DNA of 64,000 nt from an uncultured Clostridia bacterium (GTDB taxonomy: Bacteria > Bacillota > Clostridia > Christensenellales > CAG-917). Under the pieces are notes generated by a model that worked only from the letters and a program-made list of their open reading frames with translations, was not told where the DNA came from and ran no database searches. Where the stretch lies: contig CASECZ010000003.1 in assembly GCA_949286725.1 (NCBI GenBank), positions 1 through 64,000 on the forward strand, given 5' to 3'. Shown piece by piece: positions 49,715 to 58,503 of the stretch (position 1 is its first letter; each line of letters opens with the position of its first letter). The translations under genes and the position numbers were made by a program.

Positions 49715-51286
49715 CTATATTCCCGTGTTGATGGGAATTCTGAAATCCATGACCAAAGGCAGAGGACCCGCAAGCGCGTCGTCGATTGCCGTTTCGAGGT
49801 CGTCTGTTTCGCTTACGGTAACTCCGCGCGCGCCCATAGAGCGCGCGAGCGCCGCATAGTCCACGTTGAGATAAAGCGTGCTCACGCCCGATTTGGGCGA
49901 GCGACGTTCGTTTTGCAGTTTGCGTATCATACCAAGCGCGTTGTTGTTGAGCACGGCGACGACCAAGGGTACGTGATTTTTGACGGCGGTCGTAAGTTCG
50001 TTCATATTCATATTGAAGGAGCCGTCACCCGTTATGACCAGACAGGTATCGCCGCTTGCGAAATGCGCGCCGATTGCCGCGCCCATACCGAATCCCATCG
50101 CGCCCAGTCCGCCGCTGGTAAGGAAACGGGCGGGGGAGTATACCTCGCAGTTGTGTGCCGCCCATTCCTGATGAAGTCCGACGTCGGTCGTCACGGTAAC
50201 GTCCTTGCCGAGTTTGCGGCAGAGCGTCTTTATTATGCGTATGCCGCGGTTGTCTTCGGCAAGATCGGGCAGGGTTTCGTACTCCCACTCCACCTTCGGC
50301 TTGTTAGCAACGAGCGGCAGAAGTTCATCAAGCGCAAGCCGCAGGTCGCCGACAACGGCGGCGGTCGTCAGAATGTTTTTGTCGATTTCCGCTCTGTCGG
50401 AGTCTATCTGCACAAGCGGCGTTTTGCGCTTTTTCAGTGTGCCGAACGCAGAATACCTGCTGTTGAACCGCGCCCCAAGGGTTATGAACAAGTCGCACTC
50501 GCGCAGCGCCGACGATGTCTTGAAGTTGGTGTTGGACAAAACTCCGAGATATCCCGCGCCGTCGGGAGGGTAGCAACCTATGCCCATATACGACACGGTT
50601 ACCGCCGCATTGAGTCTGCGCGCCAGTTCGGCAATTTCCCGTTCCGCGCCGCTGTTGCGCGCGCCGCCGCCAACGTAAAGAACGGGGCGTTCGCTCTGTT
50701 CGATGAGCCGCGCCGCCGCGCGGATCTCTTCCGAAACGGGCGTGCGGGGTTCGGGCTTGAAAGCGGGTTGCCGTTCGTAGTCCGCAAATTCGTCGAACAC
50801 GTTGGACGGAATGTCGATGAGCACGGGGCCGCGTCTGTCCGACTCCGCCAGTCTGAACGCCTTGCGGACGGCGGGAGCAATCTCCCTCGCGCTCTTTACA
50901 ATCATACTGTACTTGGTCACGGGCATAGTCATATCGAAAATGTCCACTTCCTGAAAACTGTCGTGGCCGAGTTTGTCGAGAGATACGTTGCCCGTTATCG
51001 CAACAAGCGGTACGCTGTCCATATAAGCGTCGGCAATACCCGTCACGAGGTTGGTCGCGCCGGGACCCGACGTCGCAAGCACAACCCCCGCTTTGCCGCT
51101 GCGCCGCGCGTAACCTTCGGCGGCAAAACACGCGCCTTGTTCGTGCGCGGTCAGCACGTGACAAACCGAGGACGAAGCCAGACAGTCGTACACCGACATA
51201 ATGCTTGCCCCCGGATATCCGAAGATGTTCCGAACGCCCTGTTCTTCAAGGCAGTTCACGAGAATTTGCGCTCCGCTTTGCAACAT
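49715..51286 (-). CDS. ilvB: acetolactate synthase large (catalytic) subunit
   Basis: This 523-residue thiamine-diphosphate enzyme makes acetolactate or acetohydroxybutyrate. It shows FGYPGASIMSVYDCL, the catalytic Glu in AHEQGACFAAEGYARRSGK, ATSGPGATNLVTGIA, and the ThDP-binding GDGSFNMNMNELTTAV. It is slightly shorter than the usual ~560 residues. The ATG at 51286 with AAGG at 6-base spacing is preferred over an upstream GTG. First gene of the branched-chain operon; ilvC and ilvD are not in the window. Confidence 0.95.
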   Translation of the reverse strand: MLQSGAQILVNCLEEQGVRNIFGYPGASIMSVYDCLASSSVCHVLTAHEQGACFAAEGYARRSGKAGVVLATSGPGATNLVTGIADAYMDSVPLVAITGNVSLDKLGHDSFQEVDIFDMTMPVTKYSMIVKSAREIAPAVRKAFRLAESDRRGPVLIDIPSNVFDEFADYERQPAFKPEPRTPVSEEIRAAARLIEQSERPVLYVGGGARNSGAEREIAELARRLNAAVTVSYMGIGCYPPDGAGYLGVLSNTNFKTSSALRECDLFITLGARFNSRYSAFGTLKKRKTPLVQIDSDRAEIDKNILTTAAVVGDLRLALDELLPLVANKPKVEWEYETLPDLAEDNRGIRIIKTLCRKLGKDVTVTTDVGLHQEWAAHNCEVYSPARFLTSGGLGAMGFGMGAAIGAHFASGDTCLVITGDGSFNMNMNELTTAVKNHVPLVVAVLNNNALGMIRKLQNERRSPKSGVSTLYLNVDYAALARSMGARGVTVSETDDLETAIDDALAGPLPLVMDFRIPINTGI

Positions 51287-51348
51287 AATCACCTTGCGCG
51301 GACGTCCTGCGCCCGCATAAGCGTATATCCTTACAAATTATTTACACA

Positions 51349-51377
51349 ATTTTATAACAATGTTCGGTTTCCGTCAA
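51349..51377 (-). promoter_or_regulatory. branched-chain operon promoter
   Basis: On the minus strand TTGACG (51372-51377) and TAAAAT (51349-51354) are 17 bp apart; predicted +1 is near 51342, giving a leader of about 55 bases with no T-box. Confidence 0.72.
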
Positions 51378-51453
51378 GAAATTGCCGGTTTTAAGCGCAA
51401 AAAACCGCCGCGCGGCACTCGTCGGGTAAGGCGTTGTCCCGCGCGTATCGCCA

Positions 51454-51545
51454 TTTTGCATAACTGCATAAAACTTTTGCATAATTGCATAAATATGCCG
51501 ATTTTATGCTATGCAAATGGATATCTTTCAAAAAATTATGCAAAA
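51454..51545. promoter_or_regulatory. cluster of TGCATAA repeats, candidate operator array
   Basis: TGCATAA occurs four times at 51457, 51465, 51478 and 51486: two pairs with 8-base spacing inside each pair and 21 bases (two helical turns) between pairs, each pair preceded by TTT. Inverted copies follow at TTTTATGCTATGCAAAT (51502-51518) and TTATGCAAAA (51536-51545). The array sits between the divergent ilvB and amino-acid importer promoters and probably binds an amino-acid-responsive regulator. The regulator cannot be named from sequence. Confidence 0.6.
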
Positions 51546-51608
51546 TCGGTTGCCTATTATAAATAACAGTGATAGTATAATGCCATACCTAAAACAGTGG
51601 AGGCAGAA

Positions 51609-52457
51609 ATGAAAAAGTTTTTCAAAATAATGGTAGCGGTTCTGTTGCTCGCAACCCTCGTCGGTGCCTGCTTCGCATTCACCGCGTGCAACAATAACGG
51701 TGATGATAACACCCTTATCGTAGCCACGAACTGTGAATTTGAGCCATTCGAATATCTTAACGATGACGGCAAACCCACGGGTATTGATATGGATATAGCC
51801 GCTGCAATCGCCAACGAACTCGGAATGAAACTTGAAATCAAAGATATGGCATTCGACTCCGTCGTGGGTTCCGTTGCCGCGGGTACTTGCGATATAGCAA
51901 TGGCGGGTCTTACCGTTACCGAGGAAAGAAAACAATCTGTTAATTTCACCCAGACATATTTCAGTTCCAGTCAGGTTGTCATTGCCAAGACTGGCGATTC
52001 TATTCTTGACATAGTCGTGGAAGACCCCGAAAACAAGGAAGAACTTTCAGCGGCAATCGCACAGGTTGAAGCAATGCTCAATGGTAAGCGTGTAGGTGTC
52101 CAGAACGGTACTACGGGCTATTCCTACGTTTCCGGCGACTCCGACGATTACGCAGGTGTCGCAGGCGCAACGGCAGTCGGTTTCACCAGCGGTGCACTTG
52201 CGGTTCAGGCAATGCTCGCAGGCAATGTGGATTACGTCATCATCGACAAAGTTCCGGCTGAAAAACTTATTGCGGCAAATCAAGGAACCTCTGTTTCCAA
52301 TGTCGTTCTTACCGGTGAGGATTATGCTTTCGGCATTGCGAAGAACAACACTGAATTGCTCAACAAGGTAAATGCCGCGCTTGAAAAACTCATTGAAAAC
52401 GGCACTATTGAAGAAATCTTCCAAAAGTACGGATACACGAGCGGTTTGGGCGATTAA
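51609..52457 (+). CDS. amino-acid ABC transporter substrate-binding lipoprotein
   Basis: This 282-residue lipoprotein has a signal peptide ending in FTAC and a type 3 solute-binding fold (SBP_bac_3): TLIVATNCEFEPFEYLNDDG, GIDMDIAAAIANELG, ITV-like AGLTVTEERKQSVNFTQTYF, and the ending IEEIFQKYGY. It should bind a polar amino acid for the permease/ATPase encoded next. An insertion of about 20 residues (near 140-160) is slightly longer than usual. GGAGG precedes the ATG; the cluster of TGCATAA repeats lies upstream. The specific ligand is not clear. Confidence 0.93.
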   Translation: MKKFFKIMVAVLLLATLVGACFAFTACNNNGDDNTLIVATNCEFEPFEYLNDDGKPTGIDMDIAAAIANELGMKLEIKDMAFDSVVGSVAAGTCDIAMAGLTVTEERKQSVNFTQTYFSSSQVVIAKTGDSILDIVVEDPENKEELSAAIAQVEAMLNGKRVGVQNGTTGYSYVSGDSDDYAGVAGATAVGFTSGALAVQAMLAGNVDYVIIDKVPAEKLIAANQGTSVSNVVLTGEDYAFGIAKNNTELLNKVNAALEKLIENGTIEEIFQKYGYTSGLGD

Positions 52458-52460
52458 TTT

Positions 52461-53222
52461 ATGTGGGACAATTTCTTTGAAAATTTCGCAAGCGTATTGA
52501 CGAAATACCATATGCAGCTGTTATCAGGGTTGGCAAACACCCTGATAATTGCTGTTTCGGCGTTTGTTATAGGCATTTTTCTCGGTACGCTTATCGGCGT
52601 TATAAAAGTAGTTCCCAAATACAACAACTGGTTTTTGATTGTATTGGACAAAATCTGCGACGTGTACGTTACCATCATCAGAGGCACGCCTATCGTCGTT
52701 CAGTTGTTGTTGATGTACTTCGGATTGCTTGCGCAATCTGCGCTTACGCGGTCGGAAGACGGAACGCTGTTTATAGCGATAATCGTATTCGGTCTAAACA
52801 GCGGTGCTTATCAGTCCGAATACATAAGAGCGGCGTTGATGTCGATTGACAAAGGGCAACTCGAAGCGGGCAGGGCGCTCGGACTTTCGTATCGCACTTC
52901 GATGATACGTATCATCATTCCGCAGGCGGTAAAAAACATCGTTCCCACAATGGGCAACGAATTGATAACGCTTTTGAAAGACACATCGGTTGCGGGCTAC
53001 ATAACGGTTATCGACGTTACGTTTGCGGTGCAAAGAATTGTCGCCCGCAACTATCTGGCGCTTGTCGATTATGTCATTCTTGCGGTAATTTACCTTGTGC
53101 TCGTTTTGCTTGTCACCATCATTTTGAGAATGATAGAAAAGCGTCTGCACAAGAACGACAATCTCAAAGTTATGTCACGCAAACGTTTGTTCGGGTCGAG
53201 AGGTAACGGCAATGGAAATTAA
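52461..53222 (+). CDS. amino-acid ABC transporter permease
   Basis: This 253-residue permease of the His/Glu/Gln/Arg group has five hydrophobic segments and the EAA loop [28 protein letters not shown] cut to type. [13 protein letters not shown] is the usual N-terminal family motif. It begins 3 bases after the binding-protein stop and overlaps the ATPase gene start by 11 bases, so all three are one operon. Confidence 0.94.
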   Translation: MWDNFFENFASVLTKYHMQLLSGLANTLIIAVSAFVIGIFLGTLIGVIKVVPKYNNWFLIVLDKICDVYVTIIRGTPIVVQLLLMYFGLLAQSALTRSEDGTLFIAIIVFGLNSGAYQSEYIRAALMSIDKGQLEAGRALGLSYRTSMIRIIIPQAVKNIVPTMGNELITLLKDTSVAGYITVIDVTFAVQRIVARNYLALVDYVILAVIYLVLVLLVTIILRMIEKRLHKNDNLKVMSRKRLFGSRGNGNGN

Positions 53223-54318
53223 ACTCAATCCCGCCGAGGAGCGGAAGGCTATGATCGAGATTGTCAACCTCACAAAGAAATTCGGCGATTTGCTCGTGCT
53301 CGACGAAATCAGCGAGAAGATTTACGAGGGCGAAAAGGTAGTCGTCATCGGTCCGTCGGGCGGCGGCAAATCTACTTTTCTGCGTTGTCTGAACGTGCTC
53401 GAAGACCCGACCAGCGGGCAGATATTCTTCGAGGGCGTGGACCTTGCGGACACTCGCGTGAACATCAATGAGCACCGTCAGAAAATGGGTATGGTATTTC
53501 AGCAGTTCAACCTGTTTCCCAATATGACGGTGAAGAAAAACATCACGCTTGCGCCCATAAAAATCGGCAAGGAAAACCTGCGCAAAGCGACCGTGCACAA
53601 CACCTTCGTGCCCCTTTACAACAAGTGGTTCGCGAAGTTCGGCGACAAGTACAATGCGCTTGTGGACAAAAAGCGCGAAACGCTCAAAAACAAGGTTGAA
53701 ACGCTCAAAACTGAACTTGAACCCATAGTTTCGGATTGGGAGCAGACCAAAGTCGTTGAGGAAATAGCAGGGAAAAGCGTGGTCACTTACGACAAGGAAC
53801 TGACCAAAAAGAAACAGGACGTCACGGCAAAACTGGAACGGGCGGAAAGGAAACTTTCGCACACCGTGCACGCCGAGGAAAAGCAACTTGTCGAGTTGCA
53901 GTTCGAAAACGTCAAAGCAATCAAAGAGGCGGCGAACGCCAACGCCGACAGGCTGTTGAAACGTATAGGGCTCGAAGCAAAAGCCGACGCTTATCCGTCC
54001 ACTCTTTCTGGCGGGCAGAAACAGCGCGTGGCAATCGTCCGTGCACTTGCGATGAACCCCAAAGTTATGTTGTTCGACGAGCCGACGTCGGCACTCGACC
54101 CCGAAATGGTCGGCGAAGTTCTCGACCTCATCAAACAGGTCGCCGACGAGGGAATGACAATGGTCATCGTCACGCACGAAATGGGTTTTGCACGCGAAGT
54201 CGGCACGCGCATACTTTTTATGGCCGAGGGCAAGATCCTGGAGCAGAACTCGCCCGAAGAGTTCTTTACCAATCCGCAGAACCCGCGACTCAAAGAGTTT
54301 CTCGCAAAGGTGCTGTGA
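53212..54318 (+). CDS. amino-acid ABC transporter ATPase with a ~115-residue helical insertion
   Basis: This 368-residue protein is a GlnQ-like ATPase with Walker [10 protein letters not shown] (47-55), Q-loop FQQFNLF (96-102), signature LSGGQKQR (265-272), Walker [13 protein letters not shown] and switch THEMGFARE. GlnQ is normally ~240 residues. Here about 115 charged, Lys/Glu-rich, coiled-coil-like residues (about 121-238) are inserted in the helical subdomain between Q-loop and signature, the region that contacts the permease. The inserted segment is in frame and the flanks align well, so it is not a frameshift artefact. An alternative start is the ATG at 53251. Confidence 0.92.
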   Translation: MEIKLNPAEERKAMIEIVNLTKKFGDLLVLDEISEKIYEGEKVVVIGPSGGGKSTFLRCLNVLEDPTSGQIFFEGVDLADTRVNINEHRQKMGMVFQQFNLFPNMTVKKNITLAPIKIGKENLRKATVHNTFVPLYNKWFAKFGDKYNALVDKKRETLKNKVETLKTELEPIVSDWEQTKVVEEIAGKSVVTYDKELTKKKQDVTAKLERAERKLSHTVHAEEKQLVELQFENVKAIKEAANANADRLLKRIGLEAKADAYPSTLSGGQKQRVAIVRALAMNPKVMLFDEPTSALDPEMVGEVLDLIKQVADEGMTMVIVTHEMGFAREVGTRILFMAEGKILEQNSPEEFFTNPQNPRLKEFLAKVL

Positions 54319-54332
54319 TTCCGTTCAGAGCG

Positions 54333-54361
54333 CGCCGTCCGATGGGACGGCGTTTTCTTTT
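54333..54361 (+). terminator. intrinsic terminator
   Basis: CGCCGTCC-GATG-GGACGGCG is followed by TTTTCTTTT. Confidence 0.9.
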
Positions 54362-54405
54362 GTCGGAAACGGTCGTATATTTTGAAAATTATCAAAATCT
54401 GTCGC

Positions 54406-54434
54406 TTTACATAATAAAGTGAAAATGCTATTAT
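54406..54434 (+). promoter_or_regulatory. holA promoter
   Basis: TTTACA (54406-54411) and TATTAT (54429-54434) are 17 bp apart; AGGAG (54443-54447) precedes the start. Confidence 0.78.
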
Positions 54435-54453
54435 AAATAAACAGGAGTTTGGA

Positions 54454-55440
54454 ATGAAGTTCACTTCGTTACGGGAACATTTGCAGGCGGCAAAAGCGCA
54501 GTCCGACGGGGCGGCACTTTTCCCTTGCTACGTCGTGTACGGCGACGACGCGTGGTTGAGGCAGACCGCCGTCGGTATGTTCCGCGGACTTCTCGATCCC
54601 GATTACGATTCCTTCAACTTCACGCGCGTTTCCGTTGCCGACGGCGCGGACGTCATTGTCGATACGCTGAATACGTATCCCGTATTCGACGAACTGCGCG
54701 TTGTCGTGGTGCCCGACGTCAGTGACAAACTGTCCGACGCCGACAAAGAGACGTTTGCGGCGTACGTCGCGCACCCCAATCCCGCCGCCGTGTTCGTGGT
54801 GGTATGCGAAGAAGGGGCGGAGAAGTCGTTGGGTTTCAAAGCCGAAAAGGTGGATTGCAACAAACTCGACGAGGATTCCGTGGCGCAAATGGTGAGCACA
54901 ATGCTTGCGCAGACGCCCGCGCGCAGAATGGGCGGCGCGGCGTTGCACGAACTTTATACGCGCACTCGCGGCGATATGTCGCGCGTCGTGTGCGAAATCG
55001 CCAAACTCAAAGCCTATTGCGACGATGAAATTACGCGCGAGGCGGTGTGCGAGATGACCACGCCCGACCTCGACGTCCAGATTTTCGAGTTGTCCGAGGC
55101 GGTTAGCGGAAAGCGTGCGGAAAAATCGCTCACGGTGCTGGACTCCTTTTTCAAAGACGGCGTGCGTCCTATGACCGTGCTTAACCTGCTTTACGGACAC
55201 TACCGCAAAATGTTACACGTCGAGTTGCAGAAGGGCATGCCCGACAACGAACTTGCGGCGTTGCTCGGCGTAAAGACGGGCGCATTATATCATCTGCGCC
55301 GCGTATCGGGCAGTTACAGTCAGGTAAGACTTAAAAAGTGTGTGGACTACATACACGAATTGCAGTTTTCCGTCCTTACGGGAAAACGCAACGAAACGAG
55401 CGCGCTTCACGAGGCCGTGCTCACTCTGCTCAACATATAG
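54454..55440 (+). CDS. holA: DNA polymerase III delta subunit
   Basis: This 328-residue clamp-loader subunit opens the beta clamp during replication. It has the AAA+-like fold pattern of HolA: YVVYGDDAWLRQTAV near the start, LNTYPVFDELRVVVVPDVS, the RGDMSRVVCEIAKLKAYC helix pair and the C-terminal three-helix domain with LLYGHYRKML. Walker motifs are degenerate, as is normal for delta. First gene of a group running on to the DUF1015 gene. Confidence 0.9.
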   Translation: MKFTSLREHLQAAKAQSDGAALFPCYVVYGDDAWLRQTAVGMFRGLLDPDYDSFNFTRVSVADGADVIVDTLNTYPVFDELRVVVVPDVSDKLSDADKETFAAYVAHPNPAAVFVVVCEEGAEKSLGFKAEKVDCNKLDEDSVAQMVSTMLAQTPARRMGGAALHELYTRTRGDMSRVVCEIAKLKAYCDDEITREAVCEMTTPDLDVQIFELSEAVSGKRAEKSLTVLDSFFKDGVRPMTVLNLLYGHYRKMLHVELQKGMPDNELAALLGVKTGALYHLRRVSGSYSQVRLKKCVDYIHELQFSVLTGKRNETSALHEAVLTLLNI

Positions 55441-55443
55441 CCT

Positions 55444-56328
55444 ATGCAGACACAAAACCGTAATTTTCAGATCAGGAAAATAAAACCGCTTATCGCTCCC
55501 AAATGGTACGGAGCGATTTGGGCGTTGCTGGTTTTCGCGTCGTTGTTGCGTCACATAACGTCCATTGTTCTCACATTCTCCCAAACGTCGGAGATGAACG
55601 TGTACGAAATTTTGCTCAACGTGATTGTGGAAATTATGTTCAGCGGAATGATACCCGCCGCGTTGTGTTATCTCTGCGCGCTGATATTCCACGCGATATC
55701 GATGCGGGCGGGGTACGTGTACTGCTTGCGCAACGACTTCATTTATTTGACGATGTTGTTTACTGCGGGTGCGCGTATAATCATCGGCATTGTCGAAAGT
55801 TTCTCCTTCCTGACGCCCGTCGTGCTGGACTACACCTCTTTCTTCATTGAAGAAACGGTTTTGACCGCCGCGCTGTTCGCAATGTATTTCGGCGTGCTAA
55901 GACCCAGGTTTATGAACGCAAGGACGGCATACGCCGTATTCAATATGTATGCGGGAGTATACTTCTTCTTCCAGGGGTTGAATACCGTGGTGCCTTGTGC
56001 GGTCTATCTGCTTATGGGGTCGGGCACTCCCGTCGGCGAACAGTTCCTTTCAGTGTTGCAAACCCTGACCGCCACGCCGATTGAAATCAGCGTCCACGTC
56101 AAAGCGGCTTGCATAGTGGGGTTGTGCATATTCGCAGCGTGGCTTATTGCCACCGTGGTGCTGTCGTTCGTACTGCGCGCCGCCGCGAAGAAAGCCCCGC
56201 AAGAACCCGTTGTTCCCGACGATGGCAACGACAACAATTCCGGCGGCGGTTCGCCGTTCGCGGAGTTTAACGACGCACCCCGACAGGATAAACCTTCGGA
56301 TAAGGTGTTTGACGAATTCGACTTGTAA
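55444..56328 (+). CDS. polytopic membrane protein of unknown function
   Basis: This 294-residue protein has about six to seven hydrophobic segments spread over residues 15-250 and a hydrophilic, acidic C-terminal tail of 40 residues with an Asn/Gly-rich stretch. It starts 3 bases after the holA stop without a clear ribosome-binding site, so it is probably translated by coupling. No family recognised. It precedes cdaA by 20 bases; YbbR (CdaR), which often neighbours cdaA, has a different layout, so this is not it. Confidence 0.72.
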   Translation: MQTQNRNFQIRKIKPLIAPKWYGAIWALLVFASLLRHITSIVLTFSQTSEMNVYEILLNVIVEIMFSGMIPAALCYLCALIFHAISMRAGYVYCLRNDFIYLTMLFTAGARIIIGIVESFSFLTPVVLDYTSFFIEETVLTAALFAMYFGVLRPRFMNARTAYAVFNMYAGVYFFFQGLNTVVPCAVYLLMGSGTPVGEQFLSVLQTLTATPIEISVHVKAACIVGLCIFAAWLIATVVLSFVLRAAAKKAPQEPVVPDDGNDNNSGGGSPFAEFNDAPRQDKPSDKVFDEFDL

Positions 56329-56348
56329 TCCGCAAAAGGAGAGAATAT

Positions 56349-57209
56349 ATGACGTACGATTTTGTTGAGTACATCAAAACAATGGACTTGTACGCGTTAA
56401 TCGACGCTCTCGTTCTCATCGCGGCGGTGGCAATTCTCGCCGTTGTGTTTGCATACAGACGCAACCTGCGCGTAATGGTCATTCTGTTGTCCGTCGCCGT
56501 TCTCGAAATCCTCATTCTCACACTTACGGCGCTCAGTGACCACGAGATACTCACCGTATCGCGCTATATCATACACTACGCGATGATAGGTCTTATCGTC
56601 ATAATCGCAGTGGTGTATCAAAGTGACCTGAAAGCCATTTTCCAGAAGATAACCAATCCACGTGGACGCACCGTGTTCAACGACACTATGAACAGCGACG
56701 ACGAACTGCGCGAAACGACGGCGGAAATTCTCAGCGCGTGTCAGGATATGGCAAAACAGGACGTCGGCGCAATCATCATCATTGACTCCGAAAAGGCAAT
56801 CAACGACACCGTGCTCGACTCCGGCACAATCCTCAACGCCGAACTCAGCGCGGCGTTGCTCGAAAGTATATTCAACACCAAAGCGCCCTTGCACGACGGT
56901 GCGGTAATAGTGCGCGGCAACAAGGTCGTGGCGGCAGGTTGTTTTCTTCCGCTTACGCAGCGCAACATCAATAAGGAGATGGGCACGCGCCACCGCGCCG
57001 CAATCGGCATCACCGAAGATACGGACGTTCTTTCCATCGTCATCAGCGAGGAAACGGGCATAATCTCCGTCGTCAAACGCGGCGAAATCCGCCGTTATAT
57101 GACGATGGACAAACTCAAAGACGAAATCGAGGAAGCCTTCGGCATTTCTCCGAGCGCCATCGCAAGACGGAAAGCCAAAGAAGACAAAAAACATCACGGG
57201 AGATTGTAA
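56349..57209 (+). CDS. cdaA: membrane diadenylate cyclase (c-di-AMP synthase)
   Basis: This 286-residue enzyme makes cyclic di-AMP from two ATP. Three N-terminal membrane helices (about residues 15-100) precede the DAC domain (about 110-270) with its two signature motifs, LHDGAVIV (DGA) and GTRHRAAIG (RHR). Length and order match CdaA rather than DisA. AAAGGAG lies before the ATG. The usual partners ybbR (cdaR) and glmM are absent downstream; a DUF1015 gene follows instead. Confidence 0.95.
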   Translation: MTYDFVEYIKTMDLYALIDALVLIAAVAILAVVFAYRRNLRVMVILLSVAVLEILILTLTALSDHEILTVSRYIIHYAMIGLIVIIAVVYQSDLKAIFQKITNPRGRTVFNDTMNSDDELRETTAEILSACQDMAKQDVGAIIIIDSEKAINDTVLDSGTILNAELSAALLESIFNTKAPLHDGAVIVRGNKVVAAGCFLPLTQRNINKEMGTRHRAAIGITEDTDVLSIVISEETGIISVVKRGEIRRYMTMDKLKDEIEEAFGISPSAIARRKAKEDKKHHGRL

Positions 57210-57216
57210 TATACCT

Positions 57217-58437
57217 ATGAAAACCGTCAAACCGTTCGACATTCTTCTGCCCGACGTGGCGGAACCCGAAAAGTTCGCGGTCGTCAGTTGCGACCAGTTC
57301 ACTTCCCAGCCCGAATACTGGCAGAAATTGTCCGATTTCGTCGGCGACGCTCCCAGTGCGCTCGACCTGATTTTCCCCGAAGTGTACCTCGAAGACGGCG
57401 ACGCCGACAAACGCATTGCCGACATCAACGCCGCAATGAACGATTATCTCGAAAAGGGCGTTTTCAGGACGTTGAAAGACAGTTTCGTGCTTGTGCGCCG
57501 TCAGACGGCTTACGGGTATACGCGTCTCGGACTTGTCGCTCCCGTCGATTTGGAGGACTATTCCTACGTGCATCCCACCGACGCGGTCATCCGCGCGACG
57601 GAAGGCGTCGTCGCCAACAGAATTCCGCCGCGTCTGCGCATAAGAAAGGACGCTCCCATCGAACTGCCGCACATTATGCTCCTTATCGACGACAGAGACA
57701 AGACGGTCATCGAGCCTTTTTACAAGAAGCGCAACGAGCTGGAAAAACTGTACGATTTCGAGCTCAATATGAACGGCGGACATCTTACAGGTTGGCGCGT
57801 CGACGCCGCCGAAGTTATGGCGAAACTCGACGAATACGCCGAAAAGGTGTCGACGATGTACGGCAAGAAGACGGATTTCGTGTTTGCGGTCGGCGATGGC
57901 AACCATTCGCTCGCCACGGCGCAGGCGCACTGGAACGAGGTCAAAAAGACCCTTACTCCCGAACAACGCGAAAATCACCCTGCGCGTTACGCGCTCACAG
58001 AAATCGAGAACCTGCATTGCGACGGAATAGTTTTCGAGCCGATACACCGTTTCGTTTTCGGTGTTGACGACGCCGATTTCGTGCTCTATATGTCGGGCGC
58101 GCTCAAAGGCGAAAGCCGTCTCAATATGTTCACCACGAGTATGAAATACTCGATTGCCGTCAATTCCAACAGCGCGGAAGCAATCGCCGAAATTCAGGAC
58201 GCAATCGACGCATACGTCAACAAACATCCCGAGGCGCACGTCGATTACATTCACGGAATGGAACACCTGCACAGCATAGCCGACACGTCCGACGGCGTGG
58301 CAATCGAAATGCCGTGCATCGCGAAAGAAGACCTGTTCGGTTACGTTGTCGCTCACGGCAACCTCTGTCGCAAAGCCTTTTCTATGGGCGAGGCGGAAGA
58401 GAAACGCTATTATTTCGAAGCAAAACGTATCAAGTGA
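57217..58437 (+). CDS. DUF1015-family protein
   Basis: This 406-residue soluble protein matches the DUF1015 family, often encoded near serine/phosphoglycerate genes, whose function is unsettled. The family motifs VVSCDQFTSQPEYW, YSYVHPTDAVIRATEGVV, IMLLIDDRDKTVI and VGDGNHSLATAQAHW are all present, and the length is as expected. It begins 7 bases after cdaA. A role cannot be inferred from the sequence. Confidence 0.85.
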   Translation: MKTVKPFDILLPDVAEPEKFAVVSCDQFTSQPEYWQKLSDFVGDAPSALDLIFPEVYLEDGDADKRIADINAAMNDYLEKGVFRTLKDSFVLVRRQTAYGYTRLGLVAPVDLEDYSYVHPTDAVIRATEGVVANRIPPRLRIRKDAPIELPHIMLLIDDRDKTVIEPFYKKRNELEKLYDFELNMNGGHLTGWRVDAAEVMAKLDEYAEKVSTMYGKKTDFVFAVGDGNHSLATAQAHWNEVKKTLTPEQRENHPARYALTEIENLHCDGIVFEPIHRFVFGVDDADFVLYMSGALKGESRLNMFTTSMKYSIAVNSNSAEAIAEIQDAIDAYVNKHPEAHVDYIHGMEHLHSIADTSDGVAIEMPCIAKEDLFGYVVAHGNLCRKAFSMGEAEEKRYYFEAKRIK

Positions 58438-58503
58438 CCGACGCAGCGCAGTCCGCTTCACACCCAAAACGGAAAAACAATATTTTACAGTAGAGGATAG
58501 ATT

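Noticed and set aside
51287-51608. T-box or leader-peptide attenuator upstream of ilvB
   Set aside because: No GGGTGGNACCGCG-type T-box sequence and no terminator/antiterminator pair occur between the promoter and ilvB; the leader is only about 55 bases.
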